In this document: positions 1-7,627 of the stretch, piece by piece | Layout: every line of letters begins with the position of its first letter | Position numbering within the stretch: position 1 is the stretch's first letter | NCBI GenBank assembly: GCA_964589825.1 | Contig: CAZPUS010000028.1 | Coordinates: 1-32,404 of the forward strand | Direction: 5' to 3' | Source: CAZPUS01 sp964589825 | GTDB lineage: Bacteria; Fibrobacterota; Chitinivibrionia; Chitinivibrionales; WJKA01 | DNA length: 32,404 nt | Position numbers and translations under genes: made by a program | Notes under the pieces: model-generated | What the model was told of the DNA's origin: nothing | Databases searched by the model: none | The model's input: the letters and a program-made list of their open reading frames with translations, nothing else

Positions 1-105
1 GGGGGGAACGTCGCGCGTTGATTTTAAAGAGGCGATTTTTAAAACCTCTTCAGCAAGCCCTATATATACTCTGTAGTTCAGAATATGAGACGAAAAAGAG
101 TCGCT

Positions 106-1377
106 TCAGTGGGAATCGGTTCTGCTCTCTTTGCCAAGCACCTCTGGTGCAAATGGAGTATGTTTCGCCGGGTTGAGTTCTATCCGGTCCTTTAAAAGTA
201 CCTTTTGTAGTGTCGATACATCAATTTCACGAATATCAGTATGTCCATTCTCAATTAAAAGTGCTGCAGCCGTACCTATCGCCTGTCCCATACAGCAGCA
301 TGTGGGTGTCATCCGGGTACTCGAGTGGGCAACCTGATCAGTGCTTATGCACTTTCCCGCCATCATAAGATTTTCAAAATCCCTTGCATACAGACAACGA
401 AATGGTATGGTGAATGGGGAAATCTCCTGACGCCATCCGGTATGACCCGCTCTGGTCAGGCTTTGAAAATCTATTTGACTTGTCGCAACCGCCACAGCAT
501 CATCAAAAACAATTCCATCAATTTCTTTCAGAATATCTTCCTCCGTAAGAATATATTCTCCTATTATTCGGCGTCCTTCGCGAATACCGATCCTTGCACC
601 GGATGCACAAAGCATATGAGTGGGATAAAAGGTGTTTTGCAAATAGTGAACCACACGCATAAGCTGTCGACGTGCCGTGAGTTCTGCATTGGACAATTCA
701 AATGGATCAGTACTATCATGTTCCATTACTTTCGTCATGCTTACATGTACTCTGTTATCCGGAGTATGTACAAAAGAATATAAACCGGGAAGCTGCTCTT
801 TTGTTTCTATTGGCTCAAGATCCGGTGGTAAATACGTTTTGACTTTTTCTTTTGTGTCATGTAACACGCAGGTAAGATTCATACTCAATTGTGTCCCGCT
901 TTCCGGGTGTCCTTTCAAAAAATCCGCCCCGGCAATCCACCCCAGATCACCCTCTCCCGATGTATCTACAAACCATTTTGCAGTTACTTCTATTTTTTGC
1001 GAGCAGCCAACAAGTGTAACCCTATTCACTCTGTTATTGTTTTTCTGCACATCAAGAAGTGTTGTGTGAAACAGTACGTCAGCACCGGCCTCTTCAACAA
1101 GAGACTGCCATATATACTTGAGATATTCATGGTTAAAAAATCGGTCCCACGTTGCACCGAATTTATGTAGACGTTCTTTTACCTCATCAAACACATCTCC
1201 TATCTGTTGCTGCGATGCAAACCATTCGCCCACCCCACCGCTCGTTGATACGCCACCAAGTGCATTAGTTTCTTCTACCAAAAGAACGGAATGCTTGCGT
1301 CGTGCAGCTGCTACTGCGGCAGCACATCCGGCAGTACCAGCGCCAATTATTACAACATCAGTATTTATTGTGCGCAT
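106..1377 (-). CDS. FAD-dependent oxidoreductase
   Basis: 423 aa. The N-terminus carries a Rossmann dinucleotide-binding motif GAGTAG (residues 12-17) followed by a small-residue helix and an acidic residue after LLVE, the usual ADP-ribose site. Downstream are segments typical of the FAD_oxidored family: VDTSGEGDLGWIAGADF near residue 140, GARIGIREGRRI near residue 263, and MMAGKCISTDQVAHSSTRM near residue 340. It is probably a soluble flavoprotein acting on an unknown small substrate; related genes often sit in carbohydrate or aromatic catabolic loci of environmental bacteria. It lies alone, about 200 bases from its nearest neighbour, on the same strand as dnaN and dnaA. The start at 1377 has only a weak AGG-type ribosome site. 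Family confident, substrate unknown. Confidence 0.85.
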   Translation of the reverse strand: MRTINTDVVIIGAGTAGCAAAVAAARRKHSVLLVEETNALGGVSTSGGVGEWFASQQQIGDVFDEVKERLHKFGATWDRFFNHEYLKYIWQSLVEEAGADVLFHTTLLDVQKNNNRVNRVTLVGCSQKIEVTAKWFVDTSGEGDLGWIAGADFLKGHPESGTQLSMNLTCVLHDTKEKVKTYLPPDLEPIETKEQLPGLYSFVHTPDNRVHVSMTKVMEHDSTDPFELSNAELTARRQLMRVVHYLQNTFYPTHMLCASGARIGIREGRRIIGEYILTEEDILKEIDGIVFDDAVAVATSQIDFQSLTRAGHTGWRQEISPFTIPFRCLYARDFENLMMAGKCISTDQVAHSSTRMTPTCCCMGQAIGTAAALLIENGHTDIREIDVSTLQKVLLKDRIELNPAKHTPFAPEVLGKESRTDSH

Positions 1378-1411
1378 ATTAAAAACCTACTATGTTAAAG
1401 AATATCATTTT

Positions 1412-1454
1412 CCTCGCATGCGGTGGATTACACATTCATCCACTCAAATCGAGG
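1412..1454. promoter_or_regulatory. Nested inverted repeat in the leader of the FAD oxidoreductase gene
   Basis: An outer CCTCG (1412-1416) pairs with CGAGG (1450-1454), and an inner GTGGAT (1423-1428) pairs with ATCCAC (1438-1443), with a 9-base loop and roughly symmetric internal loops of 6 bases. It lies 35 bases upstream of the oxidoreductase start, so it would be in the 5' leader of that mRNA or serve as a protein-binding palindrome. The pairing is seen directly; a regulatory role is inference. Confidence 0.35.
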
Positions 1455-1582
1455 TAGAACCAAAAAATTAAAGACATGTTTTGATATATAAAAAAAAGTT
1501 GTATACGCATCTTAAAAAAAAACAAAAAATTATTTTTTATTTCATTAAGATACTGTAATAATCATGGATAGGTAGGAAAAAA

Positions 1583-2182
1583 TTATTTCTGAATAGTCTT
1601 TATTGCTTTGTTGATACCTTGTTCTGAAAAGGAAAAACCATACAATATGATATCAGTATCATCATGGTCTTCCTTGAGCATTTCCTCACCATATTGCTTC
1701 TGAAACCGGTAGATACGAAGCTGAAGTTTCTTTATTATTTCTTTCACACCGTCGAATGCAATATACAGATTACCCATCGTACCATCTGAAAGCTTCACTT
1801 TTCTTCCGTAATCGTATACATATAAAATCTCCTCAGGAGAAAAAGTGCGTTGATTTGCTGAATCCACCACAACCTTAAAATCGGCTTCCGCCTGAATTTT
1901 TCCTTCTTCGCAGTATCCTTTTCCTTCGATATATCCATTGGAAAGCAGATTGAAGTTAAAGCTCGCATCTACCGGCTCTTTGGGTTTACCCGGAAATTTT
2001 CTTTCTATTGTCACTTCGTAATTACCCAGGTACATAGCCCAATAGCTTACCGTATCGACCTGTTTGTCTGCGGCGGTAATATAATGCATTTTTTTCTCAA
2101 GCATTCCCTGAAGTGCGTGTACCGGTAACACTGAGACACATATACAAGTACACAATAGTGGTATTGCAGCAAATCTTTTCAT
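1583..2182 (-). CDS. Secreted protein of unknown function downstream of dnaN
   Basis: 199 aa. The first 23 residues are a signal peptide (MKR, a hydrophobic core with several cysteines and valines, then an Ala-X-Ala-like end at VHA), so the mature protein should be periplasmic or outer-membrane associated. The remainder is soluble, alternates short hydrophobic and charged stretches in a beta-rich pattern, and ends in a charged helix. I recognise no family. The gene starts 32 bases after the dnaN stop on the same strand, so it is probably co-transcribed with dnaN. It occupies the position where recF lies in many dnaA-dnaN-recF operons but shows no P-loop and is not RecF. Confidence 0.75.
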   Translation of the reverse strand: MKRFAAIPLLCTCICVSVLPVHALQGMLEKKMHYITAADKQVDTVSYWAMYLGNYEVTIERKFPGKPKEPVDASFNFNLLSNGYIEGKGYCEEGKIQAEADFKVVVDSANQRTFSPEEILYVYDYGRKVKLSDGTMGNLYIAFDGVKEIIKKLQLRIYRFQKQYGEEMLKEDHDDTDIILYGFSFSEQGINKAIKTIQK

Positions 2183-2214
2183 ACGACGCTCCCCTTTTTT
2201 ATGTGTGAGAGTAT

Positions 2215-3351
2215 TTATTCTTCTAATATTTTCAACGGCATGATGAGATAGAGATTATCGGCGATCTCCTTTTTATTTTCTTCGTCATATTTAAAAATAA
2301 GACAAGGACTTTCACTATTATTCATTTTCATCATAATAGTATCGGTGGTAATTATATTCAATATTTCCATAAAATAGGAAGAATTGAATCCAAGTACATG
2401 CTGGGTTTTCTCGTCATACTCTGCTCCAATTATTTCCTTTGCCTCTCCCCCTATGTCACGATTGAGAACCTCGAGGGTAAGAGAATTATTTTGAAAAATA
2501 AATTTAACCAGATTAGAATTTTGAGAGGTAAGTATGGAAACCCTTTTAACGGCATCGTATAATGTACGTTTGTTTAAAAGCGCCTGTTTTTCATTCTGCT
2601 TTGGAATTGCATTCTCATAATCCGGATAGGACCCACTGATACGTTTGGTACAGAAAGATGTATATGCATTATTTACCATCAGATACTTCTCACCAATAGA
2701 AATGTGCAATGTATCTGATGTATTCGATATAAGCGCACGTTCTATTATTCCAAGTGCCCGCGGATAGACTATAATATCCATTTTTTCATCAAGGGGAGTG
2801 TCAATGGCTACAAAGGAGCTTACAAGGCGATGTCCGTCGGTTGATACCATTCCGGTCTTTTGCCGGTCTATACTCCACAAAACTCCGCATAATGTGCCCC
2901 TGGATTCATCTTTTGAAGCAGCAAAACTGCCGTTCTTAATACAATTCTGAAATGTAGTTACCGATATATCGAATTCACAGAGCGTATCGATTTGTGGAAA
3001 ATTAGGAAAATCATCTGTTTCCACACAGGCAATTTTACATGAAAAACCCTTGTCGTCGCTAAGTGAGAATACATTATCCGACACCGAAATCTGCACTTTT
3101 TCGTCCGGAAGCTGTCGAACGATATCGAATAATTTTTTTGCATTTACCGCGATGTCGAAAATATCATCGCCTTCTACATGACAAATAGAAGATATTGAGT
3201 GATCAAGATCAGTTGCGGTTACATACATTTTACTTTCTGAAACACGAATTTTAAAATTATAAAGTATCTGAAGAGTACTTTTTGATGGAACAAGAGGATA
3301 CACTACCTGAAGAGTATTCTGCAAGGTGGTACTTTGTACATGAATTGTCAT
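2215..3351 (-). CDS. dnaN: DNA polymerase III beta sliding clamp
   Basis: 378 aa, a little over the family's usual 365-375. The three-domain clamp pattern is visible: residues 1-120 with LQNTLQVVYPLVPSKSTL, a middle domain containing GTLCGVLW and STDGHRLV (near residue 160-175), and a C-terminal domain ending in YLIMPLKI, which matches the conserved YLIMPVRL tail that shapes the protein-binding cleft. The ring encircles DNA and tethers the replicative polymerase. dnaN reads away from dnaA on the same strand, separated by a 248-base AT-rich gap rather than directly following it, which is why that gap is proposed as the origin. Confidence 0.95.
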   Translation of the reverse strand: MTIHVQSTTLQNTLQVVYPLVPSKSTLQILYNFKIRVSESKMYVTATDLDHSISSICHVEGDDIFDIAVNAKKLFDIVRQLPDEKVQISVSDNVFSLSDDKGFSCKIACVETDDFPNFPQIDTLCEFDISVTTFQNCIKNGSFAASKDESRGTLCGVLWSIDRQKTGMVSTDGHRLVSSFVAIDTPLDEKMDIIVYPRALGIIERALISNTSDTLHISIGEKYLMVNNAYTSFCTKRISGSYPDYENAIPKQNEKQALLNKRTLYDAVKRVSILTSQNSNLVKFIFQNNSLTLEVLNRDIGGEAKEIIGAEYDEKTQHVLGFNSSYFMEILNIITTDTIMMKMNNSESPCLIFKYDEENKKEIADNLYLIMPLKILEE

Positions 3352-3388
3352 GATACGTACTCCAATAATAATTTGGGATTTACATTAA

Positions 3389-3397
3389 TTATTCACA
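3389..3397 (+). promoter_or_regulatory. DnaA box TTATTCACA
   Basis: Full match to TTATNCACA at the dnaN-proximal edge of the candidate origin. It may also influence dnaN transcription. Confidence 0.6.
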
Positions 3398-3570
3398 TGG
3401 ATTATAACTAATATAACTATTATATAATAAATAAAGTAATAGTATTAGAATTGTTAATAACGTGGTAAAAACACATAACCTCTTTTAAATAAAAAAAATA
3501 ACTATATTAATAATATGTTAATTAAAGTGATGATACCTAATAGAAAATGTTAATTTTATTAAATAACAAT

Positions 3571-3579
3571 TTATCCACA
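3571..3579 (+). promoter_or_regulatory. DnaA box TTATCCACA
   Basis: Exact match to the high-affinity DnaA box, 20 bases beyond the dnaA stop codon in the candidate origin. Confidence 0.75.
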
Positions 3580-3599
3580 TATTCTACACTATTGTAATG

Positions 3600-4997
3600 T
3601 TAATTCTTTATGCTATTGGTAATGTTTTTAATATCATTAGAAATAGAAGAGTCGGTCTGGCAAAGTTTGTCAATAGATGTTATTGCATGAATTACCGTAC
3701 TGTGATCTCTTCCGCCAAAGTTAAGACCAATAGTTTTAAGAGAATAATTAGTCATATGTTTTGCAATATACATTGCAACCTGTCGACAAAGTGCTACTTC
3801 TTTTCGTCTGTTTTTTTCACGGATACTGTCTTCGGGTATCTTATAATACTCAGCAACATTGCTTATTATGGTATCTATTGAATAATACGAGGGCGAGGAG
3901 GATGAAGAAAAAGAATCTTGAAAAATGCTTTTTACAAGGTCAATAGTAATATCGGTTTTACGAATGGATGAATATGCAAGCAAACGAATAATCGATCCTT
4001 CCAAATCACGTATATTAGTAGTAATATGTTCTGCAATATAATATATAACATCTTCGGGAATGGATAGATTATCGGTTTCCGCTTTTTTCTTTAAAATTGC
4101 AACACGTGTTTCGAGCTCTGGGGGCTGTATGTCAACACAAAGCCCCCATTGAAAACGTGAGATAAGTCTGTCATGAAGGTCCGATAAACGAGAAGGAGGC
4201 GAATCAGAGGAAAGCACAATCTGCTTTCCACGCTGATGGAGACTATTAAAAATATAGAAAAATTCTTCTTGAGTACTCTCTTTTCCTGATAAAAACTGCA
4301 CATCGTCTAATATAAGAATATCTGAAAAACGAAGACTTTCAGAAAATTCCTTTGTTGTATTATTTTTAATTGCATTTATAAATTCAAGATAAAATTCTTC
4401 AGAGGTAAGATAAAGAACCTGATATGAAGAATAGTGGAGTTGCACATAATTTCCAATAGCATGAAGAAGATGCGTTTTTCCTAGACCAACCCCTGAATAA
4501 ATGAGAATGGGGTTGAATTTTGTGCTTCCAAGAGATTGTGCAACGGCGAGAGAAGCATTTTTCGCAAGCTGGTTTGATGGTCCAGAAATAAAGGTATCAA
4601 AGGTGAATTTTTTATTTAATTTTGAAAAGCTGGACCCAAAAGCAGATTTATTTGAAGAATTTTGTGAACGTGAATGCTGAGAAAATGTATTTTTAGAGGA
4701 TATTTGTTTTTTAAAGGTTTCATTATTTTCATTAGATGATGTTGAGCCGGACGCAAAAAAAGAGATATCTGATACCCAATCGCAATGTTTTTTTACGGAT
4801 TGAAGAATTATCTGTTTATAGTTTTTGTCGACAAAGTCACTGATAAACTGATTAGGTGCTTCAATATATAACAAGGAAGAATTTTCTGAGCTGTACTTGA
4901 ATGAAAGAGGACGAATCCATGTTTCAAAAACTTGATTGTTGAGTTGGGTGGAAAGCGTAGAAAAAATTGAATTACTATCGATGTTAGTATTGTGCAT
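3600..4997 (-). CDS. dnaA: Chromosomal replication initiator DnaA
   Basis: 465 aa, a normal length. Domain I (about 1-75, FETWIRPL) is followed by a Ser/Asn-rich linker (about 82-125), the AAA+ domain with Walker A GVGLGKT (169-175), Walker B ILILDD (227-232), the DRLISRF arginine-finger region (276-282), and C-terminal domain IV with the signature GGRDHSTV (428-435) that reads the DnaA box. It opens the origin and also acts as a transcription factor. The 76-base gap to the divergent rpmH must hold both promoters. The ATG overlaps a DnaA box, suggesting autoregulation. No strong ribosome site is visible. Confidence 0.97.
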   Translation of the reverse strand: MHNTNIDSNSIFSTLSTQLNNQVFETWIRPLSFKYSSENSSLLYIEAPNQFISDFVDKNYKQIILQSVKKHCDWVSDISFFASGSTSSNENNETFKKQISSKNTFSQHSRSQNSSNKSAFGSSFSKLNKKFTFDTFISGPSNQLAKNASLAVAQSLGSTKFNPILIYSGVGLGKTHLLHAIGNYVQLHYSSYQVLYLTSEEFYLEFINAIKNNTTKEFSESLRFSDILILDDVQFLSGKESTQEEFFYIFNSLHQRGKQIVLSSDSPPSRLSDLHDRLISRFQWGLCVDIQPPELETRVAILKKKAETDNLSIPEDVIYYIAEHITTNIRDLEGSIIRLLAYSSIRKTDITIDLVKSIFQDSFSSSSSPSYYSIDTIISNVAEYYKIPEDSIREKNRRKEVALCRQVAMYIAKHMTNYSLKTIGLNFGGRDHSTVIHAITSIDKLCQTDSSISNDIKNITNSIKN

Positions 4998-4999
4998 AA
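4991..4999 (-). promoter_or_regulatory. DnaA box TTATGCACA over the dnaA start codon
   Basis: On the minus strand, bases 4999 to 4991 read TTATGCACA, a match to TTATNCACA that includes the ATG of dnaA. It could mediate DnaA feedback on its own gene. It partly coincides with codons, so chance is possible. Confidence 0.4.
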
Positions 5000-5073
5000 G
5001 AAACTATTTTTTATTTGCGTCTGAAGAAAAAAGTTTTTTTAAAAATAATTAAATTAACAAAGGGAGTAAAAAA

Positions 5074-5214
5074 ATGAAAAGAACGTATCAGCCATCGAAT
5101 AGAAAAATGCAGAACAAGCACGGATTCAGAAAAAGAATGGCAACAAAAGAAGGAAGAAAAATTCTTAGCAGAAGAAGACAAAAGTCAAGAAAAAGGTTGA
5201 CATGTACCATTTAA
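5074..5214 (+). CDS. rpmH: 50S ribosomal protein L34
   Basis: 46 aa and extremely basic. It starts MKRTYQPSNRK and continues with KHGFRKRMATKEGRKIL and SRRRQKSRKRLT, which is the full L34 pattern (usual length 44-46). The ribosome site GGGAG ends 7 bases before the ATG. The protein sits in the large ribosomal subunit. It heads the plus-strand operon and is divergent from dnaA, the classic arrangement at bacterial origins. rnpA follows after 57 bases. Confidence 0.96.
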   Translation: MKRTYQPSNRKMQNKHGFRKRMATKEGRKILSRRRQKSRKRLTCTI

Positions 5215-5271
5215 ATATATAATGTAAAATGGAACAATAATAGCCAGCGGGAAGGGTTGTTGTGAAGAGAA

Positions 5272-5619
5272 GTGTTTACAACGATTAAAAGAAAAAATAC
5301 GATTAAAAGAAGTAACGAAATACGTGCAGTATTGCATAATGGAAAAAGGTGGCGTGGAAAAAACGTAAATATTGTATACAGGGAAAAAGGAAAAAGATAT
5401 CCTGCGTATGCAATATGTATATCAAAAAAAGAAGGAAATGCGGTACAAAGAAACAAAGTAAAGAGGATAATAAGGCAAGAGCTTGAAAAAAGCGGAGTGG
5501 TGAAATGCAATACCAGGTATGATCTTATTATTTCAAAATACCCGCAACAAGGACGGGATGCTGCTGCAATAAGGGATGATTTGGAACGATGGTCAAGGCA
5601 AAAATGTGTACAAATATGA
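5272..5619 (+). CDS. rnpA: Ribonuclease P protein component
   Basis: 115 aa, standard length. The family signature RNKVKRIIRQ lies at residues 60-69, preceded by the basic N-terminal segment IKRSNEIRAVLHNGKR and a central beta strand region (NVNIVYRE, YPAYAICISKK). The protein binds the catalytic RNase P RNA and pre-tRNA leaders. The start is taken as GTG at 5272 because an in-frame TGA lies at 5263-5265; AAGAGA just upstream is a poor, close ribosome site. Its position between rpmH and yidC is the usual one. No yidD gene separates it from yidC. Confidence 0.92.
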   Translation: MFTTIKRKNTIKRSNEIRAVLHNGKRWRGKNVNIVYREKGKRYPAYAICISKKEGNAVQRNKVKRIIRQELEKSGVVKCNTRYDLIISKYPQQGRDAAAIRDDLERWSRQKCVQI

Positions 5620-5701
5620 AAATAGAAAAATGTGAAAGAGGGAGTAAGGGTGTATACGGGAAAAGAAATTACGATATGTACCTGATACAAAGGAACTGTT
5701 G

Positions 5702-7495
5702 GTGAAAAAGAATACAATATATGCGATGATTCTCGTGCTGGCAACAATGTGGTTTTTCCAGAGCAAGTTCTATTATAAAAGGATTTTGGATAAAAAACAT
5801 CCGTCTGAAATTGCACAGGAAGAAAAAAAAATAGAAAGAGAAAAAAAATCGACGGTAGGTGGTGATACGAAGAGTGAAGAAGAAAAGATTGAACCTAAAG
5901 AGAAAATAGAGAGACAGAAAAAAATAACCGCTACGGAAAAGCAAAAAATCGACCTTGATGAAGAAAGAAGCATAAAGGCCTCAGATGATACAATACAAAA
6001 TGATACTATATGGATCGAGACAGAAAAATTACGTGTGGGAATAGATGAAAAAGGTGGTAATATAATATCGGCAAAAACAATAGAATATACGTATCTTAAT
6101 GATAATAAAAAAGATACTACAAGGGAAGCACAAATAGAAATTATTCCGCAGCACAAGGGGGGGACAACCGGTGGCGCTAACCTTTCGCTGGACGGAAATT
6201 CATATGATAACGTTTATTTTGAATATAAAGGGGATTTTAATTCCACAAAGCTGTTAGGAACGGAGAAAAAGAGTCTTGTATTTAGAAATAAAGAAAAAGA
6301 TATTGAAAAAGTATTTACTTTTTACGGAGATCAGTACAAGGTTGATTTTGCAGTAAGATCGAATAATGTTGTAGGAAAGAATGTAAAAGTGGGCTGGAAA
6401 TGTGGCATTGCCATGAGTGAAAAAGGGGAAGGACAAATGGGAGCAAAGCGGTTTTTTCAGAGAAAAATGCATGTATATGGAAGCGAAGGAGTCGGAGAAA
6501 TTCCGGTAAAAAATAATGAGAAAAAAATAATGGAAGGATATTACAAGTGGGTAAGCGTTACAGAGAAATACTTTCTGGTAAGTATTATTAACGATTCAAT
6601 ACGTGATTGCAATATAACGATAGATCCTTTCGAAAACAAGGACACTGAAAATAACAAAGAGTGGAGAGATAAAAACTACTCAATGGAGATAACCACGTAT
6701 GCGAAAAATGCAACACAAAAATTCAGTTTTTTCATTGGGCCGGGAAAAATATCAGTATTAAAAAATCATGGGGAAAAGCTGCATAAGACCCTCTTTGGTG
6801 GTATAAAATGGTTTTTCAGGGCGGACATATGGTTTCCTTATATTTGTGAGTTTATTCTCATGCTGCTTATTTGGATACATGCCGTTGTTAGTGATTATGG
6901 AATAGTAATACTTATTCTGACCGTTATTACAAAAGCGGCGACGTTTCCGATGACGCATACAAGTATGAAATCAATGAACAGAATGAAGGACATACAGCCA
7001 AAGGTACAGAAAATAAAAAACAAGCATAATGGCGATCCGCAGAAAATGAATCAGGAAATAATGGCATTGTATAAAAAAGAAGGAGTCAATCCTATGAATC
7101 CGGGTTGTCTTCCGATGTTTTTGCAGATGCCGATTTGGATATCTCTCTTTGTGGTATTGAGAAAAGCGATCGAGTTACGTGGTGAAGCAACCTTTCTTAT
7201 ACCCTGGGTAAATGATTTGGCAAAGCCGGAGGCAATACCGGGCATAAGTCCATTGCCATTTTCAATCCCCATGTATGGATCAAATGTTGGTTTATTGGCA
7301 ATAATAATGGCAGTACTCATGTTTTTTCAGAATAAAATGACAATGAAGGATCCCAATCAGAAAGCGATGATTTATGTAATGCCGGTAATGATGCTTTTAA
7401 TTTTCAATAATATGCCGGCTGGATTGGTATTGTATATCACCTTTTCCAATCTTCTCCAAATACTTCAACAAAAATTTATAACGCAGAAACGATAA
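5702..7495 (+). CDS. yidC: Membrane protein insertase YidC (Oxa1 family)
   Basis: About 597 aa, the long Gram-negative form. It has an N-terminal membrane anchor (residues 6-22), a Lys/Glu-rich tether (about 25-85), a large periplasmic P1 domain (about 100-350), and a C-terminal Oxa1 core of several membrane segments with a cytoplasmic hairpin (QPKVQKIKNKHNGD) and GVNPMNPGCLPMFLQMPIW. It inserts proteins into the inner membrane alone or with SecYEG. Start GTG 5702 is preferred over TTG 5699 because AAAGGA (5689-5694) is then 7 bases away. The conserved groove arginine (R366 in E. coli) appears as lysine in VITKAATFPMT (near residue 411). The coding strand is strikingly A-rich. Confidence 0.95.
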   Translation: MKKNTIYAMILVLATMWFFQSKFYYKRILDKKHPSEIAQEEKKIEREKKSTVGGDTKSEEEKIEPKEKIERQKKITATEKQKIDLDEERSIKASDDTIQNDTIWIETEKLRVGIDEKGGNIISAKTIEYTYLNDNKKDTTREAQIEIIPQHKGGTTGGANLSLDGNSYDNVYFEYKGDFNSTKLLGTEKKSLVFRNKEKDIEKVFTFYGDQYKVDFAVRSNNVVGKNVKVGWKCGIAMSEKGEGQMGAKRFFQRKMHVYGSEGVGEIPVKNNEKKIMEGYYKWVSVTEKYFLVSIINDSIRDCNITIDPFENKDTENNKEWRDKNYSMEITTYAKNATQKFSFFIGPGKISVLKNHGEKLHKTLFGGIKWFFRADIWFPYICEFILMLLIWIHAVVSDYGIVILILTVITKAATFPMTHTSMKSMNRMKDIQPKVQKIKNKHNGDPQKMNQEIMALYKKEGVNPMNPGCLPMFLQMPIWISLFVVLRKAIELRGEATFLIPWVNDLAKPEAIPGISPLPFSIPMYGSNVGLLAIIMAVLMFFQNKMTMKDPNQKAMIYVMPVMMLLIFNNMPAGLVLYITFSNLLQILQQKFITQKR

Positions 7496-7627
7496 TCTGC
7501 GTAAAGCAAGAACCTTACAACGCGCCATTGTTGCAGTAAAAAAAGAAATGATAAAGTCATTTCAGGGGTAACGGTGTGGAAATTGAATGTGTGCCACGCC
7601 AAGGGGCAAAAATAATATAGATATAGT

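Larger units (their letters stand above)
3352..3599. other. Candidate replication origin (oriC) between dnaA and dnaN
   Basis: A gene-free 248-base stretch that is overwhelmingly A+T, with runs such as TAATATGTTAATTAAAG that would melt easily. It holds two copies of the DnaA-box consensus TTATNCACA on the plus strand, one near each edge: TTATTCACA at 3389-3397 and TTATCCACA at 3571-3579. A TAG/TAA-type triplet run occurs near 3438-3450 and could act as a DnaA-trio, but this is weak. The position next to dnaA and dnaN and the nearby parS sites support the call. Activity is inferred. Confidence 0.7.

Noticed and set aside
27..50. AAGAGG/CCTCTT hairpin as a terminator of the FAD oxidoreductase gene
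   Set aside because: Only 6 weak pairs with a 12-base loop and no clean T-run on the minus strand.
7496..7627. Degraded jag/khpB gene between yidC and mnmE
   Set aside because: The 132 bases contain no recognisable KH or R3H sequence in any frame.
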